Below, piece after piece: positions 22,043 to 34,192 of a DNA stretch of 64,000 nucleotides. The stretch spans positions 49,732,210 through 49,796,209 of the forward strand of contig CM038047.1 of NCBI GenBank assembly GCA_021397845.1. The letters are read 5' to 3'. A model generated the notes under the pieces. That model did no database searches. It was not told where the DNA came from and was given only the letters and a program-made list of their open reading frames with translations. Both the position numbers and the translations under genes were made by a program. The first letter of the stretch is position 1; each line of letters begins with the position of its first letter. Source of the DNA: Areca catechu (lineage: Eukaryota; Streptophyta; Magnoliopsida; Arecales; Arecaceae).

Positions 22043-23720
22043 ATAGATCTTAACATGCATTAAATAAATTTTAGATATAATTTCTCTTCAGGTCTAAAAG
22101 TAAAATTAATTAAAATCAACTTTGTACTGGCATAAAGTTATCCTAGTATAAGGTTTATCCCTTATAATATAATGATTGTCCTAATACAAAGTAGATCGGT
22201 TTTGAAAATTATTTTCAAATCAAATTAATCAATAATTTAGATCTAAAAATGATATATGAGATATGTCTTCTTCCATATTAAGTCTTAAATAAATATGATT
22301 AAAGTTTATATTGGGCTAACATAAGGTTGTCCTAGTACAATATAAGATTGCCCTAGTACAATGTTGAATGGATTTTTGAAAAGAATTTTTAAATTATTTT
22401 AATCATTATTGTAGATCTTATTTTGCATGTATATGATATGTGCTATATTATTTTTAGATCTAGAATTTCATATATATGATATATGTTAGTTAATTTTTAG
22501 ATCTAAAACATCCATATATGTGATATAAAACTTTAGGTTTAGATCTGAAATTGTTTTGAGACATAAGCCATTAATTCATGCACTTAAACAAGATGTAAAA
22601 AATATTTTTAGAATTTAAGTTAAGCATGAGAGTATGGGTAGAACAATTAAGCCTTGTATTTTGACTAAAATTAGGATTTTTGATTAGATCGGGTTAACCC
22701 TTATCAATTCCTAAGCAATTGATCGAATCTAATCAATAGTTAATTAGGATAGGTCAAAGAGGCTTAAGATCGAGTTTAGTTGTAGTTGGTCACATCGATT
22801 CACATCCTAATTGAATTGGTTAACTCAAGACCTAATTTAGCTTAGTGGATCGAGCCTGAATCGCTTAAGTTGATCTTTTCAAAACTAATTGACTAATTGG
22901 TATTTAAGACAAGTCTCGATCAGTGATTTTTAATTAGGATCATGTTTACCTGGCCAATCTGATGGTGTTTAAGGCAAGCATCAGGTTGCCTCCCACTGAC
23001 CCAACTTACCTGACCAACTTGGTTGATTAAGTCTTGAATAAGGTTGCTTAGTGATTTGAGTTCACCCATGCCATCTAGGTTAGTTAGACATAAGATTATG
23101 CTGACCTAAGCCAAGTTAGTCATATGTGAGATTGTGCTAACTACTTAAGATGAGATTTGAACCCAAATCTCTTCACACATATTAAGTCTAGCAGTCCTCC
23201 ACCATTGTAAAAGTGCAGGTATCCTACTAGTATTGATTATTCTTGTCTAGATACATTGGTTCAATTGTATCAGAAAGATGCAACCACTCTATTAGCAAAA
23301 GATTGCTGTAGGGTGTAGATGGGGTTGGACCCAATATCTATCAGGTGTGGGACCTAATGATGGATACACACTTACATTTGAATGGTGAATCTGACTTAAA
23401 TAAGGAATGTAGCCAATTTTATCAAGTGAGCCCATGTGACATAGAAACCAAATTGTTGCAACATGCTTAAAAAATATTAGACAACGGTTGTCCACTCATC
23501 GGTATAGTATGTCATCAATATCTATTAGGTGAGGATATGCATATCATGGGATTGCAATACCCACTAGAAATCTTAGTCATGTAGAGATTTTTGCATCACC
23601 ACAAGAGTATGAGAGATCTATGAAAATAGTGGAAGTCTAATATATTTCTTAATGTTCCTAGAATAAATTTAAAAATTGAGTATAAATGTCTAATTTGAAT
23701 CTCTATTCTCGTAGCTAATC
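22043..23720 (+). other. Untranslated leader of Copia element F
   Basis: AT-rich sequence between the PBS and the gag start, without a convincing ORF. It holds repeated phrases such as CCTAGTATAAGG and CCTAGTACAATATAAG (22143, 22330, 22350). A CTCGTAG just before the ATG could be an intron acceptor, which would suit a spliced leader. The minus-strand ORF at 23292-23495 is not supported. Confidence 0.5.
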
Positions 23721-23948
23721 ATGTCAACCTCCAATCCCCTAAACCACATCCTAGAGTCTAATAATTGACCAGCCTAAACTACAAGGACTAGCTTAGAACC
23801 TCAAGATTGTCTTGAGCTTGGAGAAATTGGGCTATGAACTTGACTATGACCCCCCGACCTTACCAGACCATCCAAGACCTGGACAAATTATGGCACAAGA
23901 AAAATAGATAAAGGATGATAATAAGGATGAGTGCTACATACTAGCTTT
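23721..23948 (+). pseudogene. Copia gag N-terminus of element F, cut by element A
   Basis: It starts MSTSNPLNHILESN. After a stop and a frame change it reads NLKIVLSLEKLGYELDYDPP, TLPDHPRPGQIMAQEK and DDNKDECYILA. This is the usual start of Angela/Tork-type Copia gag (a lysine/leucine-rich NLRIVLSSEKLGYVL block, then WxxDDNKxRCYILASM). The sequence stops matching at CYILA, where the LTR of element A begins. The rest of F is not in the window. Confidence 0.65.
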
Positions 23949-25360
23949 TGATCACTATTGTGGGCGATAAAAAATAAACCTAACTCAAACTATATAGATA
24001 GGATGAGTCGAGATCATATCCTCAAATATTAGAGGGCTAAGATGTCTTTAACTAAGCAAAAAAAAATAGATTTTTAAAAATTGGTAATATTTTAATTAAA
24101 ATTAACTAACTTAAATAACAAATAAATTTGAGAGATATATATGATAAAAAGATATCTTTAGGTTTCTAAATGATCACAAACATAGATTCTGGTATTTACT
24201 CCAATCTAAGCAATCAAAGCTCGTAATTGATTAGAAATCTTCAAGTAAACCCTTAGCATAAGCTATCTTGCTGAGTATGAACCATATCTTATAAGATTAT
24301 GGCCCATCCCATAAGTATGGGCTATCCAATGATTAGGTTGTACAGATCCTAATAGGTTACGTAAATATAAAATTCTAGAATTAATTATTTATACTAAGCA
24401 TGGACCATATCTTGTCAAGATCATGATCCATCCCACCTATAGATAATTTATTTAAGAATCAAGCATAAAATAAAATAAAGATTGAGAGCATTTATTTAAT
24501 TATAAAGAATAGAAAATAAATACAAAAATCTATGTAACGATATTTGTACTCCCCTATAGATTTTACCTTAGTCAAGTATGGCTTTGGATATATTTTCAAG
24601 AATATTTGGGACTCTATCACAACACCTCCTCTTCCTAAAGTAGTCTCATTCTTCTTCACTCTTCCTCTCTTTCAAATCCTAAAACAATGCCAAGTAATAA
24701 AGAAAAATAAAATTTGTTGTTGCTGGCTTGTTATTCTCTAATTATTGCCCATGAGTCTCCTTTTACAGAGGTCCATGAAGGCTGATGCCCAGTCAAATCA
24801 AGAGAAGAATATGAGTGAAATTCATCCTAGAATCACATTGAGTCTTATTGCTGTCCGATCTCTATCAAAAGCATGAAATTCCACTACACAATGCTTCATC
24901 AAAGCCCATATCAAGTCGAGATTTGTTTCTAGCCATCCAATCATAGTTCCTGGTGCTTGTGGGCTCGGATGGTGCAAATCTTGGCTTGGACCGCATGGAG
25001 TCTTCAATGGATCGGGATTGTTTTTCCACCATCAAATCATGCCAACAAAATGCCAAGACTATCCAATAGTGCATAAATTCAACTTCCCAATGTGCACTGC
25101 GACTATGGACCGCACTAGGATTTTTCTTGGACCATGCCAAGGTACTTATGGTCTATTTGAGGCAACTTTGAGATGGGTTCTGGGCCTGTTCTAGCTCCAT
25201 TTTGGATCCCATTTGATTTCTTTAGGCCTGTGGATCGAGCTCTTTACATTAGTAAGTATCTTTCCTGCAAAACATAAGCAAAAACATCAATTATTAAGAA
25301 ATAAAAATAATTAGTGGATATTTTGATACTTTTTTTGGGATATTAATTATACTTATTGCA
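23949..25360 (-). mobile_element. 3' LTR of Athila-like element A (about 1.4 kb)
   Basis: In plus view it runs from TGATCACTATTGTGGGCG to ATACTTATTGCA. Its first 290 bases match 57504-57798 (GATATATATGATAAAAAGAT and AGCAATCAAAGCTC among others), which is the start of A's other LTR. The adjoining sequence at 25361 reads on the minus strand as ACTCAAGTTGGAGGA, the characteristic polypurine tract of Athila-type Gypsy elements. The ORFs at 24544-25140 lie in the LTR and are not genes. Confidence 0.7.
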
Positions 25361-25380
25361 TCCTCCAACTTGAGTTTTGC
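25361..25380 (-). promoter_or_regulatory. Polypurine tract region of element A
   Basis: On the minus strand GCAAAACTCAAGTTGGAGGA leads directly into the LTR start TGCAATAAGT. In Athila-type elements an AAGTTTGGGGG-like tract precedes the 3' LTR. Confidence 0.6.
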
Positions 25381-26749
25381 TCATCCTTGAGTAAAGGAGA
25401 AAATTAGATGTATCGACTCATCTAGACATGTGAGTTACACTAGCCAATTCTAAGATCAGTTGATACCTGGCTAGAGAATTAAAGAAGTATGTCATTGGAT
25501 TATTTATTCCATCTTATGTGGCTGTTAAATGGAGAACATAAAGTTTTAAGGCTTTTCCTTGACCAACTCCCCCTTTAGATCATCTAACTTGAAGATGGAC
25601 CAGTGTATGCACTTTCATTCCTTCCTTTTATTTATTATTATTTTTATTGAAATACAACCAATGCAATATGTTATCCTTTGAGCTTTTTGTCTAATCCTTG
25701 TAATGAGCTTTAGGCCAATGGCTCCCTAACTGGTTGGTTTCAAGGCATTAGGTATGGAATACTCCTCGGGCTTACTAACTTAAGTTAAATAGGCTATGGG
25801 TTAGGACTGGTTGCATGATAGAGTTTCTTCATATGTCCACCTTTTGATATGAGACTCAACTCTTACTTAGGCGAAGAGATCCGGTTACTCGATGAAATAA
25901 TATTAAAACCTTCCCTTTTTCTTATCTAACTCTTTTTTTAAGGGAATAAAAAGAAAAGAACTCTTGCACATATTACACTAGTCCATAAGAAGTAGCTTCT
26001 TAGAAGGAATGGCTAGGAGTGTGGAGAAATTGGTTTTGTTCTTGACCTAACCATTTATTGGGTCTCTTTAAAAATTAGATCCTCAATATTTCAAAAATCC
26101 TCTAGATTGTTAATCAATCATTGATTAAAATACCTAATTAGCTTCAAATTAGGTACATAGGACTAATTATTATCATATTCAAGGACTTAATTAATTTATT
26201 TTTTCCCATCCCCCAACTTAATTTTCATTGTCCTTAATGAAATAGAGGAAAATAAAATAAAGACATGAAAATAAAAAAAGAAGAGATATCACCTGACTAG
26301 GCATGCTCGTGTATTTCCAAGTGCTTCAGTATAAAGTGGTATATTATTCCAATAAAAATAAATCATTGGTGCAAAGATTAATAAAAGATTGGATTGTGTC
26401 CCAATAAGCATTAAATTTAATGTCTTCAACTAGACGTCTTAGAACTTATCCTATTCATTTCTGAATCTTAATGTGCATTTGTAATTCCCTATGTGATTCA
26501 AGATCTAGCTTATAGTATTTCTTACATGGGACCATTGTATGACTCATCCCCCTGATAGCTAACAACTCTTCCTCTATAATTAGGTCTAGTTCTAACTTAA
26601 GTACTTGTCAGGGTTTTAAAAGACCTAGCTCTATATACTCGAGGTGTTGAGAGAGTGTTTCAGGATCCCTTTTTGTTGCCTCCTCCTTTTAGGTAAAGGT
26701 TCAACCAATGTTAGGAGGGGTTCAACTAATAATTCTAGTCTTGGTTGAA
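25381..26749. other. Internal region of element A, no clear coding
   Basis: AT-rich, with remnants too decayed to read. The pol genes expected between gag and the 3' LTR are absent, so A is internally deleted or non-autonomous. Confidence 0.45.
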
Positions 26750-27420
26750 TGCAATAGTTACTAAGTTTGGATACTTTATTAATATTTTTAGCTTCAAGTA
26801 TCTCCACCAGTTTTCCAGACCTGAATATTTTTAGTTGATCAAATCGATCTATTTGTTTGGATTCTAGACCATTATAGGCTCTAGGGTCAACCTTGAGTTG
26901 GCTTAGTAATCTATCCTCTTCTTATTTACTCACCACTGTAGCTAATTGGCCTAATTATATTAATAACTAGTTAGTGGTTTGCATAAAATTATTGAGAATA
27001 TTTGTAGTATCTAAGGCTAATTGCATCAAGATTCTTAAACTCTCTTATAATGTACTGACTTCTTCCTCAAGATTTAAACTTGGTTGATTGTTCAATGCTT
27101 GGTTGGGCCTTAGGTAGGGCTGATAAAAAATGTAGGCTCCTAATGTTGCATCCCGTGACCATGCAAAATTAAGATGATTTCCCCATCCTAAGTAATAGGT
27201 ATGTGCATAAGGTTCTTTCATATATCTTTCATTAGCTGCGCTCCCCTGTGTAAACCCATTTTAGGTTGGACTCATCAAGAAAGAACACTCCTTCATAACA
27301 TGATCCGATGCATCGCATCTAGTGCACATGGGTGCTAGCACTTGGTTTAATTGGTATGTCCTTTGAATTCTAGGGCTTCAATCCTCCTGGTTAAAGTTAT
27401 AATTATAGCTTTTTTAGACT
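26750..27420 (-). pseudogene. Athila-like gag remnant with zinc knuckle
   Basis: The minus strand reads MCTRCDASDHVMKEC, a CX2CX4HX4C knuckle at 27326-27285. After it come YMKEPYAHTYYLGWGNHLNF and AWSRDATLGAYIF. About 70 residues later come SLRILMQLALDTTNILNNFM, LGQLATVVSK and FRSGKLVE-like sequence. The order (knuckle, YxNTYNPGWRNHPNFSW, a helical NFMQTTN stretch, LGQxA, LRSGK) is that of Athila gag next to protease. Amber and ochre codons interrupt it at several points. Confidence 0.65.
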
Positions 27421-28586
27421 CTTTTATATAAAAGCATGCATCTTCAATTCCAGTAAATTTAGGATCATTTTTTATCTAATTATAAAATTGTTAGCTAAGA
27501 ATCTAATTCTAGATAGTTAGATAGAGACAATTGGGTAACATAGGTCCTATAGGATTTTATGTTATATAATGAGATCCATTTCTCCCTTAGTGACCTTATA
27601 GTCTTGTAAAGTTTAGATTATGTCTATCCAATAGTCATTTTGTTCTAATAGGATTTTTTTTTTAAAGAGGAGAGGGGGACAGAAAAAAGAAGAAAGAGAG
27701 AAAAGAGTTCTAAAGATCAAAACCTAAAGAGTCCTAAAGCTAAGAGAGAAGGAGAAGAATTAGTTAAGGTTTGATATTAATTGCAATCAAATTAACACAA
27801 AGTGGATTCTCTATCCTAGGGTTAACCTAGATCTAAATAGCTCCCAACTATCCCAAGGCTACCTTCAAGCACTCCAAGTCAGAGATTAGCCACCCAACTA
27901 GCTAGGTAAGTATAAGATCAGTAGGGGTCCTTCCATTGCTTTCCTTAGATACCAATTAAATTAGCTAGGTCAGCAAATGGAACCAATTAAATAACCACCT
28001 TTCTTTAGGATTAAAATTCCTAAACCACATTCCTAGATACCAGTTAACTAACACTAGTCTTATTCTTAGGATTCCTTATCCTAGTGAGCTCAAAAATCCT
28101 TAGAGGTCAATGTTTAGTTAATTTTAAATTAAATATTTAGATCAATACAATATGAAAGGAGGTGATTTTTGGACCAAGGATGATCAAGTCCCCACCTTAT
28201 CTTATTTAATTAGATTAAGTATCTTTAAAACAATTATATAAAGATGCAATGCAAATACACTAAATGTTCAAGAATGTTATTATATAGTTTCTATTTTTAG
28301 TTATGCTATATTAGTTAAATGTTACAAGGTGTGTATTTTTTCTTTTTTTATATTTAGAAATATAAGGTAAGTTTTAAATTAAGTTAATTATGTATAAGAA
28401 GATATGGAGAATCTAACTAAAGAAGCAATAAATAGAGTTAAGAATAAAAGGTGATTACATAATCTAAATAAAAGGCAAGGAATCTAATTTACTTAGAACG
28501 TAGGAAATTACTAATTATATAAAAAAGTAAATTATTTTAAGCTACAGAAAGCAAGAAATTTTCAAGAATATAAAGAGTAAATTACT
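27421..28586. other. Internal region of element A, upstream of gag remnant
   Basis: AT-rich sequence with short repeats such as AAAAGGCAAG and AATTTACTTA that recur at 57380-57410, beyond the inserted element B. No gene is visible. It ends with TTACT (28582-28586), one copy of B's target duplication. Confidence 0.45.
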
Positions 28587-29197
28587 TGATAGTGCTGAAA
28601 TTTGCTCAAACGCCAAAGCTAGCTAAAAAAAGGATGTAGATGGCTATACCTACAAAAGAAGCCCTGGTTGGAGATGGTTCTAGTGAAGGCCCTCCAATGG
28701 TCAAGTTAGTATTTTAGACCACAAGGTGAAATAAGAGTGCAAGTACATAAGAATATATGTAGAGTGTGTGAAGGAGTATGTACCTCTGGGGGTTCATTGA
28801 GAACCCCCTTTTATACTCCAGTAGTAGGGGTATTTTAGGGATATTTCAATGTATGAGAAGTGGATGGAAAATGATTAGGCTTTGATCTTTAGTAGAACTT
28901 TTGGAGAGAAATCATCCTTTGTTATCTAGAAAATCTCCTTCCCATTATTGAAAGGTTTTGTCTTTCATTTCTCTCATCATTTGCCTTAATGGCTTCAGGA
29001 GATATGGCTTGAAGAAAGGCCATGCATCTTTAATGACTGAGATTTGCTCTAAATAATGAGACTTGACAGTTTATCTGATATAAAGGATATTTTAGAGTGG
29101 ATATTGATAGATTCCTCTTTTAACCATTTGGTGGATGCTCTTATAGGATTGGTTGATTGGGTCAGGACCTTGTACTGGGGTTTGATAAGTTTGAAGG
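28587..29197 (-). repeat. 3' LTR of element B, first part
   Basis: It starts TGATAGTGCTGAAATTTGC and matches 56072-56675 (TGATGGTACTAAAATCTAC onward) to GATAAGTTTGA. A TATA box (TTTTATA in plus view, 28809-28815) is conserved at 56294-56300, in the sense of the minus strand. The small frame at 29056-29250 has no support. Confidence 0.85.
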
Positions 29198-29324
29198 TGT
29201 TGACTCTAGTTTTGATTATGACAAAATACTTAAGTATATTTGAGTACTAATTGTGTTATGTGTGTAAATCAGCTACAGGTACTCAATAATCAAATTTTGA
29301 AGAAGTTTCAGCCTGGCAACAGTG

Positions 29325-29499
29325 AAGTGTCGACACCTGGAAATCAAGTGTCAACACTTGAATAGTGAAGTATCGATTCAAGGCCTGAGACAAATAGAAG
29401 ACTTCATAAAACATCTTTGATCAAGTATCGACTCACGGGAATGAAGTGTCGACACTTGAAAATGAAGTGTCGACACTTGGAGGTGAAGTGTCAACACTT
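29325..29499. repeat. Palindromic motif cluster in LTR 1 of C1
   Basis: Seven copies of AAGTGTCGACACTT or close variants lie at 29325, 29346, about 29370, 29423, 29444, 29465 and 29486; the last four are spaced exactly 21 bp. The consensus is a perfect 14-bp palindrome. Equivalent clusters lie at about 30880-31100 and 32480-32665. A TATTTAAA box follows about 110 bp later. Confidence 0.85.
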
Positions 29500-29607
29500 G
29501 GAGTATAACGGCTAGTTTTTCTTAAGTACAGAACATTCCTAACTTGGCTCCAACGGCTATAATTCTTCCTCCAACGGTCATCAATGATGAAATAAGGTTT
29601 GGAGGGC

Positions 29608-29615
29608 TATTTAAA
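29608..29615 (+). promoter_or_regulatory. TATA box of C1 LTR 1
   Basis: TATTTAAA follows the palindrome cluster. LTR 2 keeps it at 31207-31214. LTR 3 has AATTTAAA at 32747-32754, so it has lost the first T. Confidence 0.6.
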
Positions 29616-30446
29616 CACTTATGAGAGCAAGATAAAGAAAGAGGGAAGAGGATCCATGGTTTGAAAGATAAATTCTTTGATTTCTAAGTGAAAATATGTG
29701 AAGGATATTTTGAGGATCCAATTTGTTGAGTATTGAGCCTCCAAGAATTCAAAAAGAAGAGGGAGCTTCCAAGAACAACATGATCAAGCATCCATTGAAG
29801 CTTCTACAACATGGAGACAAGATCAACATCAACAATCAATGTGCTTCAACGACAAATCCACTTTGTAAGAAAGCATTTTATTTTCATTCTTAAATTCTTG
29901 TATCTAGGTTGATGGTGAGCCTAGTAAAAATCATCAAAGGTTGTTGGTGAGCTTATGTGATAAAAACTAACTAGGATTTTGACTTGTGAGCCCGAAGACA
30001 AAACAAGTTGGGTTGTTGGTTAGCTCGGAAAACCAACTAGGTTCTTGGTTAGCCCGCAAAACCAAGATAGGTTCTTGGTTAGCCCGTAAAACCAAGGAAG
30101 GTTGTTGGTGAGCCTTGAAATCAACTAGGATTTGACTTGGGAGCCCAAAGATAAAATAAGTTGACTGTAATCGGTGTGGTTATAGTGGAATTCCCAAGAA
30201 AAACTTGGGAAGTGGATGTAGGTGCTAGGTTTGCACCGAACCATTATAAATTTCTTGTATTTATGATTGTTTTTATTGTTGCATTTATTTCTTTATTTTT
30301 GCTGCACTTTATTATCCTGATTTCACAAACACATATTTTGAATTGGCACATAATTATTTAAATCATGATAGTTCATTGCAAATAGTTGAAAAGTTTTAAA
30401 AGTCCAATTCACCCTCCCTCTTGGATTACCTACCTAAGCCTACAAT

Positions 30447-30458
30447 TGGTATCAGAGC
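30447..30458 (+). promoter_or_regulatory. Primer-binding site of C1, first spacer
   Basis: TGGTATCAGAGC, the complement of the initiator tRNA-Met 3' end, lies two bases after the LTR end CCTACA. It overlaps a hairpin (GAGCAC...GTGCTC). The second spacer has the same site at 32047-32058, with AA in place of GC at its end. Confidence 0.85.
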
Positions 30459-33400
30459 ACGGTGCTCTGATTGTAAATCTAACGATTTTGAGCTAAAGAT
30501 CATGGTAGCCTAAATTTGAGAATTTGGAAGTTCAAATATTTTGAAAAACTTTGAAAAGAATTTAGAAATCATATGTTGAGGGGAAGCTTTTGAAAAATTA
30601 TTTTTAGATCATATTTTAAGGAGGAGCTCAATATTTTTTATTGCTTCATTGCTCTATTCTTATTGTTAATCTTTTGAAGCATGTTATATTTATTTTTAAG
30701 CTTACCTTATTTATATACTTAAAGGTTCTGTCATTATCAAAAAGAAAAGATTATTGACTCTGGTTTTGATTATAACAAAACATTTAAGTATATTTGAGTA
30801 CTAATTATGTGTTAAGTGTGTAAATCAGCAACAGGTACTCAAGAATCAAATTTTGAAGAAGTTTCAGCCTGGCAACAGTGAAGTGTCGACACCTAGAAAT
30901 CAAGTATCGACACTTGAACAGTGAAGTGTCGACTCAAGGCCTGAGACAAAACAAAAGACTTCAGAAAACATCTTTGATCAAGTGTTGACTTACGGGAATG
31001 AAGTGTCGACACTTGAAGATGAAGTGTCGACACCTGGAGATGAAGTATCGACACCTGGAGGTGAAGTGTCGATACTTGGAGGTGAGGTATCGACACTTGG
31101 AGTATAACAGCTAGTTTTTCTGAAGTGCAGAACTTTCCCAACTTGGCTCCAACGACTATAATTCTTCCTCCAACAGTCATCAACGGTAAAATAAGGCTTG
31201 GAGGGCTATTTAAACACTTGGAAAAGCAAGAGAAAGAAAGAGGGAAGAGGATCCATGGTTTGAAAGATAAATCCTTTGATTTCCAAGTGAAAATATGTGA
31301 AGGATATTTTGAGGATCCAATTTGTTGAGTGTTGAGCCTCCAAGAATTCAAAGAGAAGAGGGAGCTTCCAAGAGCAACATGATCAAGCATCCATTGAAGC
31401 TTCTACAACATGGAGACAAGCTCAACATCAACAATCAATGTGCTTCAACGACAAATCTGCTTTGTAAGAAAGCTTTTTATTTTCATTCTTAAATTCTTGT
31501 ATCTAGGTTGATGGTGAGCCTACTGAAAACCATCAAAGGTTGTTAATGAGCCTATGTGATAACAACCAACTAGGATTTTGACTTGTGAGCCCGAAGATAA
31601 AACAAGTTGGGTTGTTGGTTAGCCTGGAAAACCAACTAGGTTCTTGGTTAGCCCGCAAAATCAAGGTAGGTTCTTGGTTAGCCCATAAAACCAAGGGAGG
31701 TTGTTGGTGAGCCTTGAAACCAACTAGGGTTTGACTTGTGAGCCCGAAGACAAAACAAGTTGACTGTAATCGGTGTGATTATAGTGAAATTCTCAAGAAA
31801 AATTTGGAGAGTGGATGTAGGTGCTAGGTTTGCACCGAACCACTATAAAATTCTTGTGTTTGTGATTGTTTTTATTGTTGCATTTATTTTTTTATTTCCG
31901 CTACACTTTATTATCCTGATTTCACAAACACATGTTTTGAATTGGTACATAATTATTTAAATCATGATAATTCATTGCAAATAGTTAAAAAATTTTAAAA
32001 GTCCAATTCACCCCCCCCTCTTGGATTGCCTACCTGAGCCTACAATTGGTATCAGAGAATGGTGCTCTGATTGTAAATCTAACGATTTTGAGCTAAAGAT
32101 CATGGCAGCCCAAATTTGAAATTTTAGAAGTTCGAATATTTTGAAAAACTTTGAAAAAAAATTAGAAATCATATGTTGAGGGGAGTTTTTGAAAAATTAT
32201 TTTTAGATCATATTTTGAGGGGGAGCTCAATGTTTTTCATTGCTTCATTGCTCTATTCTTATTGTTAATCTTTTGGAGCATGTTATATTTATTTTTGAGC
32301 TTATATTATTTATATACTTAAAGGTTCTGTCATTATCAAAAAGAGGGAGATTGTTGATTCTGGTTTTGATTATAGCAAAACACTTAAGTATATTTGAGTA
32401 CTAATTATGCGTTAAGTGTGTAAATCAGCTACAAGTATTCAAGAATAAATTGTGAAGAAGTTTCAGCCTGGTAATAGTGAAGTGTCGACACCTGGAAATC
32501 AAGTGTTGACACTTGAACAGTAAAGTATCGACTCAAGGCCTGAGACAAAATAGAAGACTTCAGAAAACATCTTTGATCAAGTGTCGACTCACGGGAATGA
32601 AGTGTCGATACTTGAAGATGAAATGTCGACACCTGGAGATGAAGTGTCGTCACCTGGAGGTGAAGTGCAGAACTTCACCAACTTGGCTCCAATGGCTATA
32701 ATTCTTCCTCCAACGGTCATCAATGGTAAAATAAGGTTTGGAGGGCAATTTAAACACTTGGAAAAGCAAGAGAAAGAAAGAGGGAAGAGGATCCATGGTT
32801 TGAAAGATAAATCCTTTGATTTCCAAGTAAAAATATGTGAAGGATATTTTGAGGATCCAATTTGTTGAGTGTTGAGCCTCCAAGAATTCAAGGAGAAGAG
32901 GGAGCTTCCAAGAGCAACATGATCAAGCATCCATTGAAGCTTCTACAACAAGGAGACAAGCTCAACATCAACAATCAATGTGCTTCAATGATAAATCCGC
33001 TTTGTAAGAAAGCTTTTTGTTTTCATTCTTAAATTCTTGTATTTAGGTTGATGGTGAGCCCAGTAAAAACCATCAAAGGTTGTTGGTGAGACTATGTGAT
33101 AAAAACCAACTAGGATTTTAACTTGTGAGCCCGAAGACAAAACAAGTTGGGTTGTTGGTTAGCTTGGAAAATCAACTAGATTCTTGGTTATCTCGCAAAA
33201 CCAAGGTAGGTTCTTGGTTAGCCCGTAAAACCAAGGGTGGTTGTTGGTGGCCTTGAAACCAACTAGGGTTTGACTTGTGAGCCCGAAGACAAAACAAGTT
33301 GACTGTAATCGGTGTGATTATAGTGGAATTCCCAAGGAGAACTTGGGAAGTGGCTGTAGGTGCTAGGTTTGCACTGAACCACTATAAATTTCTTGTGTTT

Positions 33401-33588
33401 GTGATTGTTCTTATTGTTGCATTTATTTCTTTATTTTTGCTGCACTTTATTTTCCTGATTTCACAAACACATGTTTTGAATTGGCACATAATTGTTTAAA
33501 TCATGATAGTTCATTGAAAATAGTTGAAAAGTTTTAAAAGTCCAATTCACCTTCCCCTCTTGGGTTGCCTACCTGAGCCTACAGAAGG

Positions 33589-34171
33589 CCTTTCATAACT
33601 GAGGTTTGATGGAACTTGGGGTCAAGAAAACCAAATCCCTAATGTATCAAAAGTAGATAGGCACATGAATCTTGACCAAGAGTCAGTAGGATAGTAACCT
33701 GGCTGGCCGAATGTTCACTAGGATAGTTCAGTCTAGGCTTCTTAAAGCTAAGAGGGCTAGAGATAGGTGTTGGAGTAAAGTCATAAGGATCTCTGGTTTA
33801 GGAAGGAACCAAGAGGCCCAAAGTCGAGTTTGCTGTATGTAGTTTGCTGTATGTTAAAGTTATTGCTAGAAGGTTAGGGAACCGAAGTACTCTCCTAGCC
33901 TTCTTCTTCTAGAAAATAGGACCAGATGACTAGTAGGGTGTTTTAGGATACGATTTGTCCTTCTGATAAATTGGTAATATACTACTCTAGTTTGATAGAT
34001 TTAGTTTATCTAGATGTTTGCTCTGCTTGTTCATGTTTGAAATATCATGGACCCAATGTTAGCATTCAAAATAGTTAGATGTGGCATCTCTTTATCCTGA
34101 ATCAGATTCAATCAAATTGTCTTCAGTCCTGAAACCTTCAGGATCTCAGATAAGGGGTTTCCCCCACATCA
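33589..34171 (-). repeat. 3' LTR of element B, second part
   Basis: It continues the LTR after C1. It matches about 56680-57250, for example GTAAAGTCATAAGGATCTCT, TAACCTTCTTCTTCT-type and GGGGTTTCCCCC sequence, and ends CCACATCA at 34171. Confidence 0.85.
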
Positions 34172-34192
34172 TTAGCCCCCCACTCCTTAGTT
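34172..34192 (-). promoter_or_regulatory. Polypurine tract of element B
   Basis: The minus strand reads AAGGAGTGGGGGGCTAA right before the LTR start TGATGTGGGGG. This fixes B's orientation as minus. Confidence 0.75.

Larger units (their letters stand above)
29198..33583 (+). mobile_element. C1: tandem LTR-spacer-LTR-spacer-LTR array, Sirevirus-like, non-coding
   Basis: Three LTRs, at 29198-30444, 30752-32044 and 32352-33583, are separated by two spacers of 307 bp each (30445-30751 and 32045-32351). Every LTR starts T(G/A)TTGA(C/T)TCT.GTTTTGATTAT and ends GAGCCTACA or AAGCCTACA. Each spacer starts with a TGGTATCAGAG primer-binding site and ends in a purine tract. GAAGG flanks the whole at 29193-29197 and 33584-33588. 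No element protein is encoded. The three copies of a 66-codon frame (30161, 31760, 33299) and of the minus-strand frames are LTR by-products. The ends, PBS and purine tract are Sirevirus-type, so this is a very short non-autonomous derivative. Confidence 0.9.

Noticed and set aside
22900..23100. Similarity to 48200-48400 (GTGATTTTTAATT and ACTTGGTTGATT-like phrases)
   Set aside because: Only short phrases match by eye and both are AT-rich leaders. I could not show a true alignment.
30893..32930. Minus-strand ORFs of up to 165 codons with HLQVSTLHLQVS repeats
   Set aside because: The repeats are the antisense reading of the palindrome cluster in the C1 LTRs.
30161..33499. Three near-identical 66-codon plus-strand ORFs (30161, 31760, 33299)
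   Set aside because: They occupy the same place in the three LTRs of C1 and differ only by LTR drift. They have no start context or motif, so they are LTR by-products.
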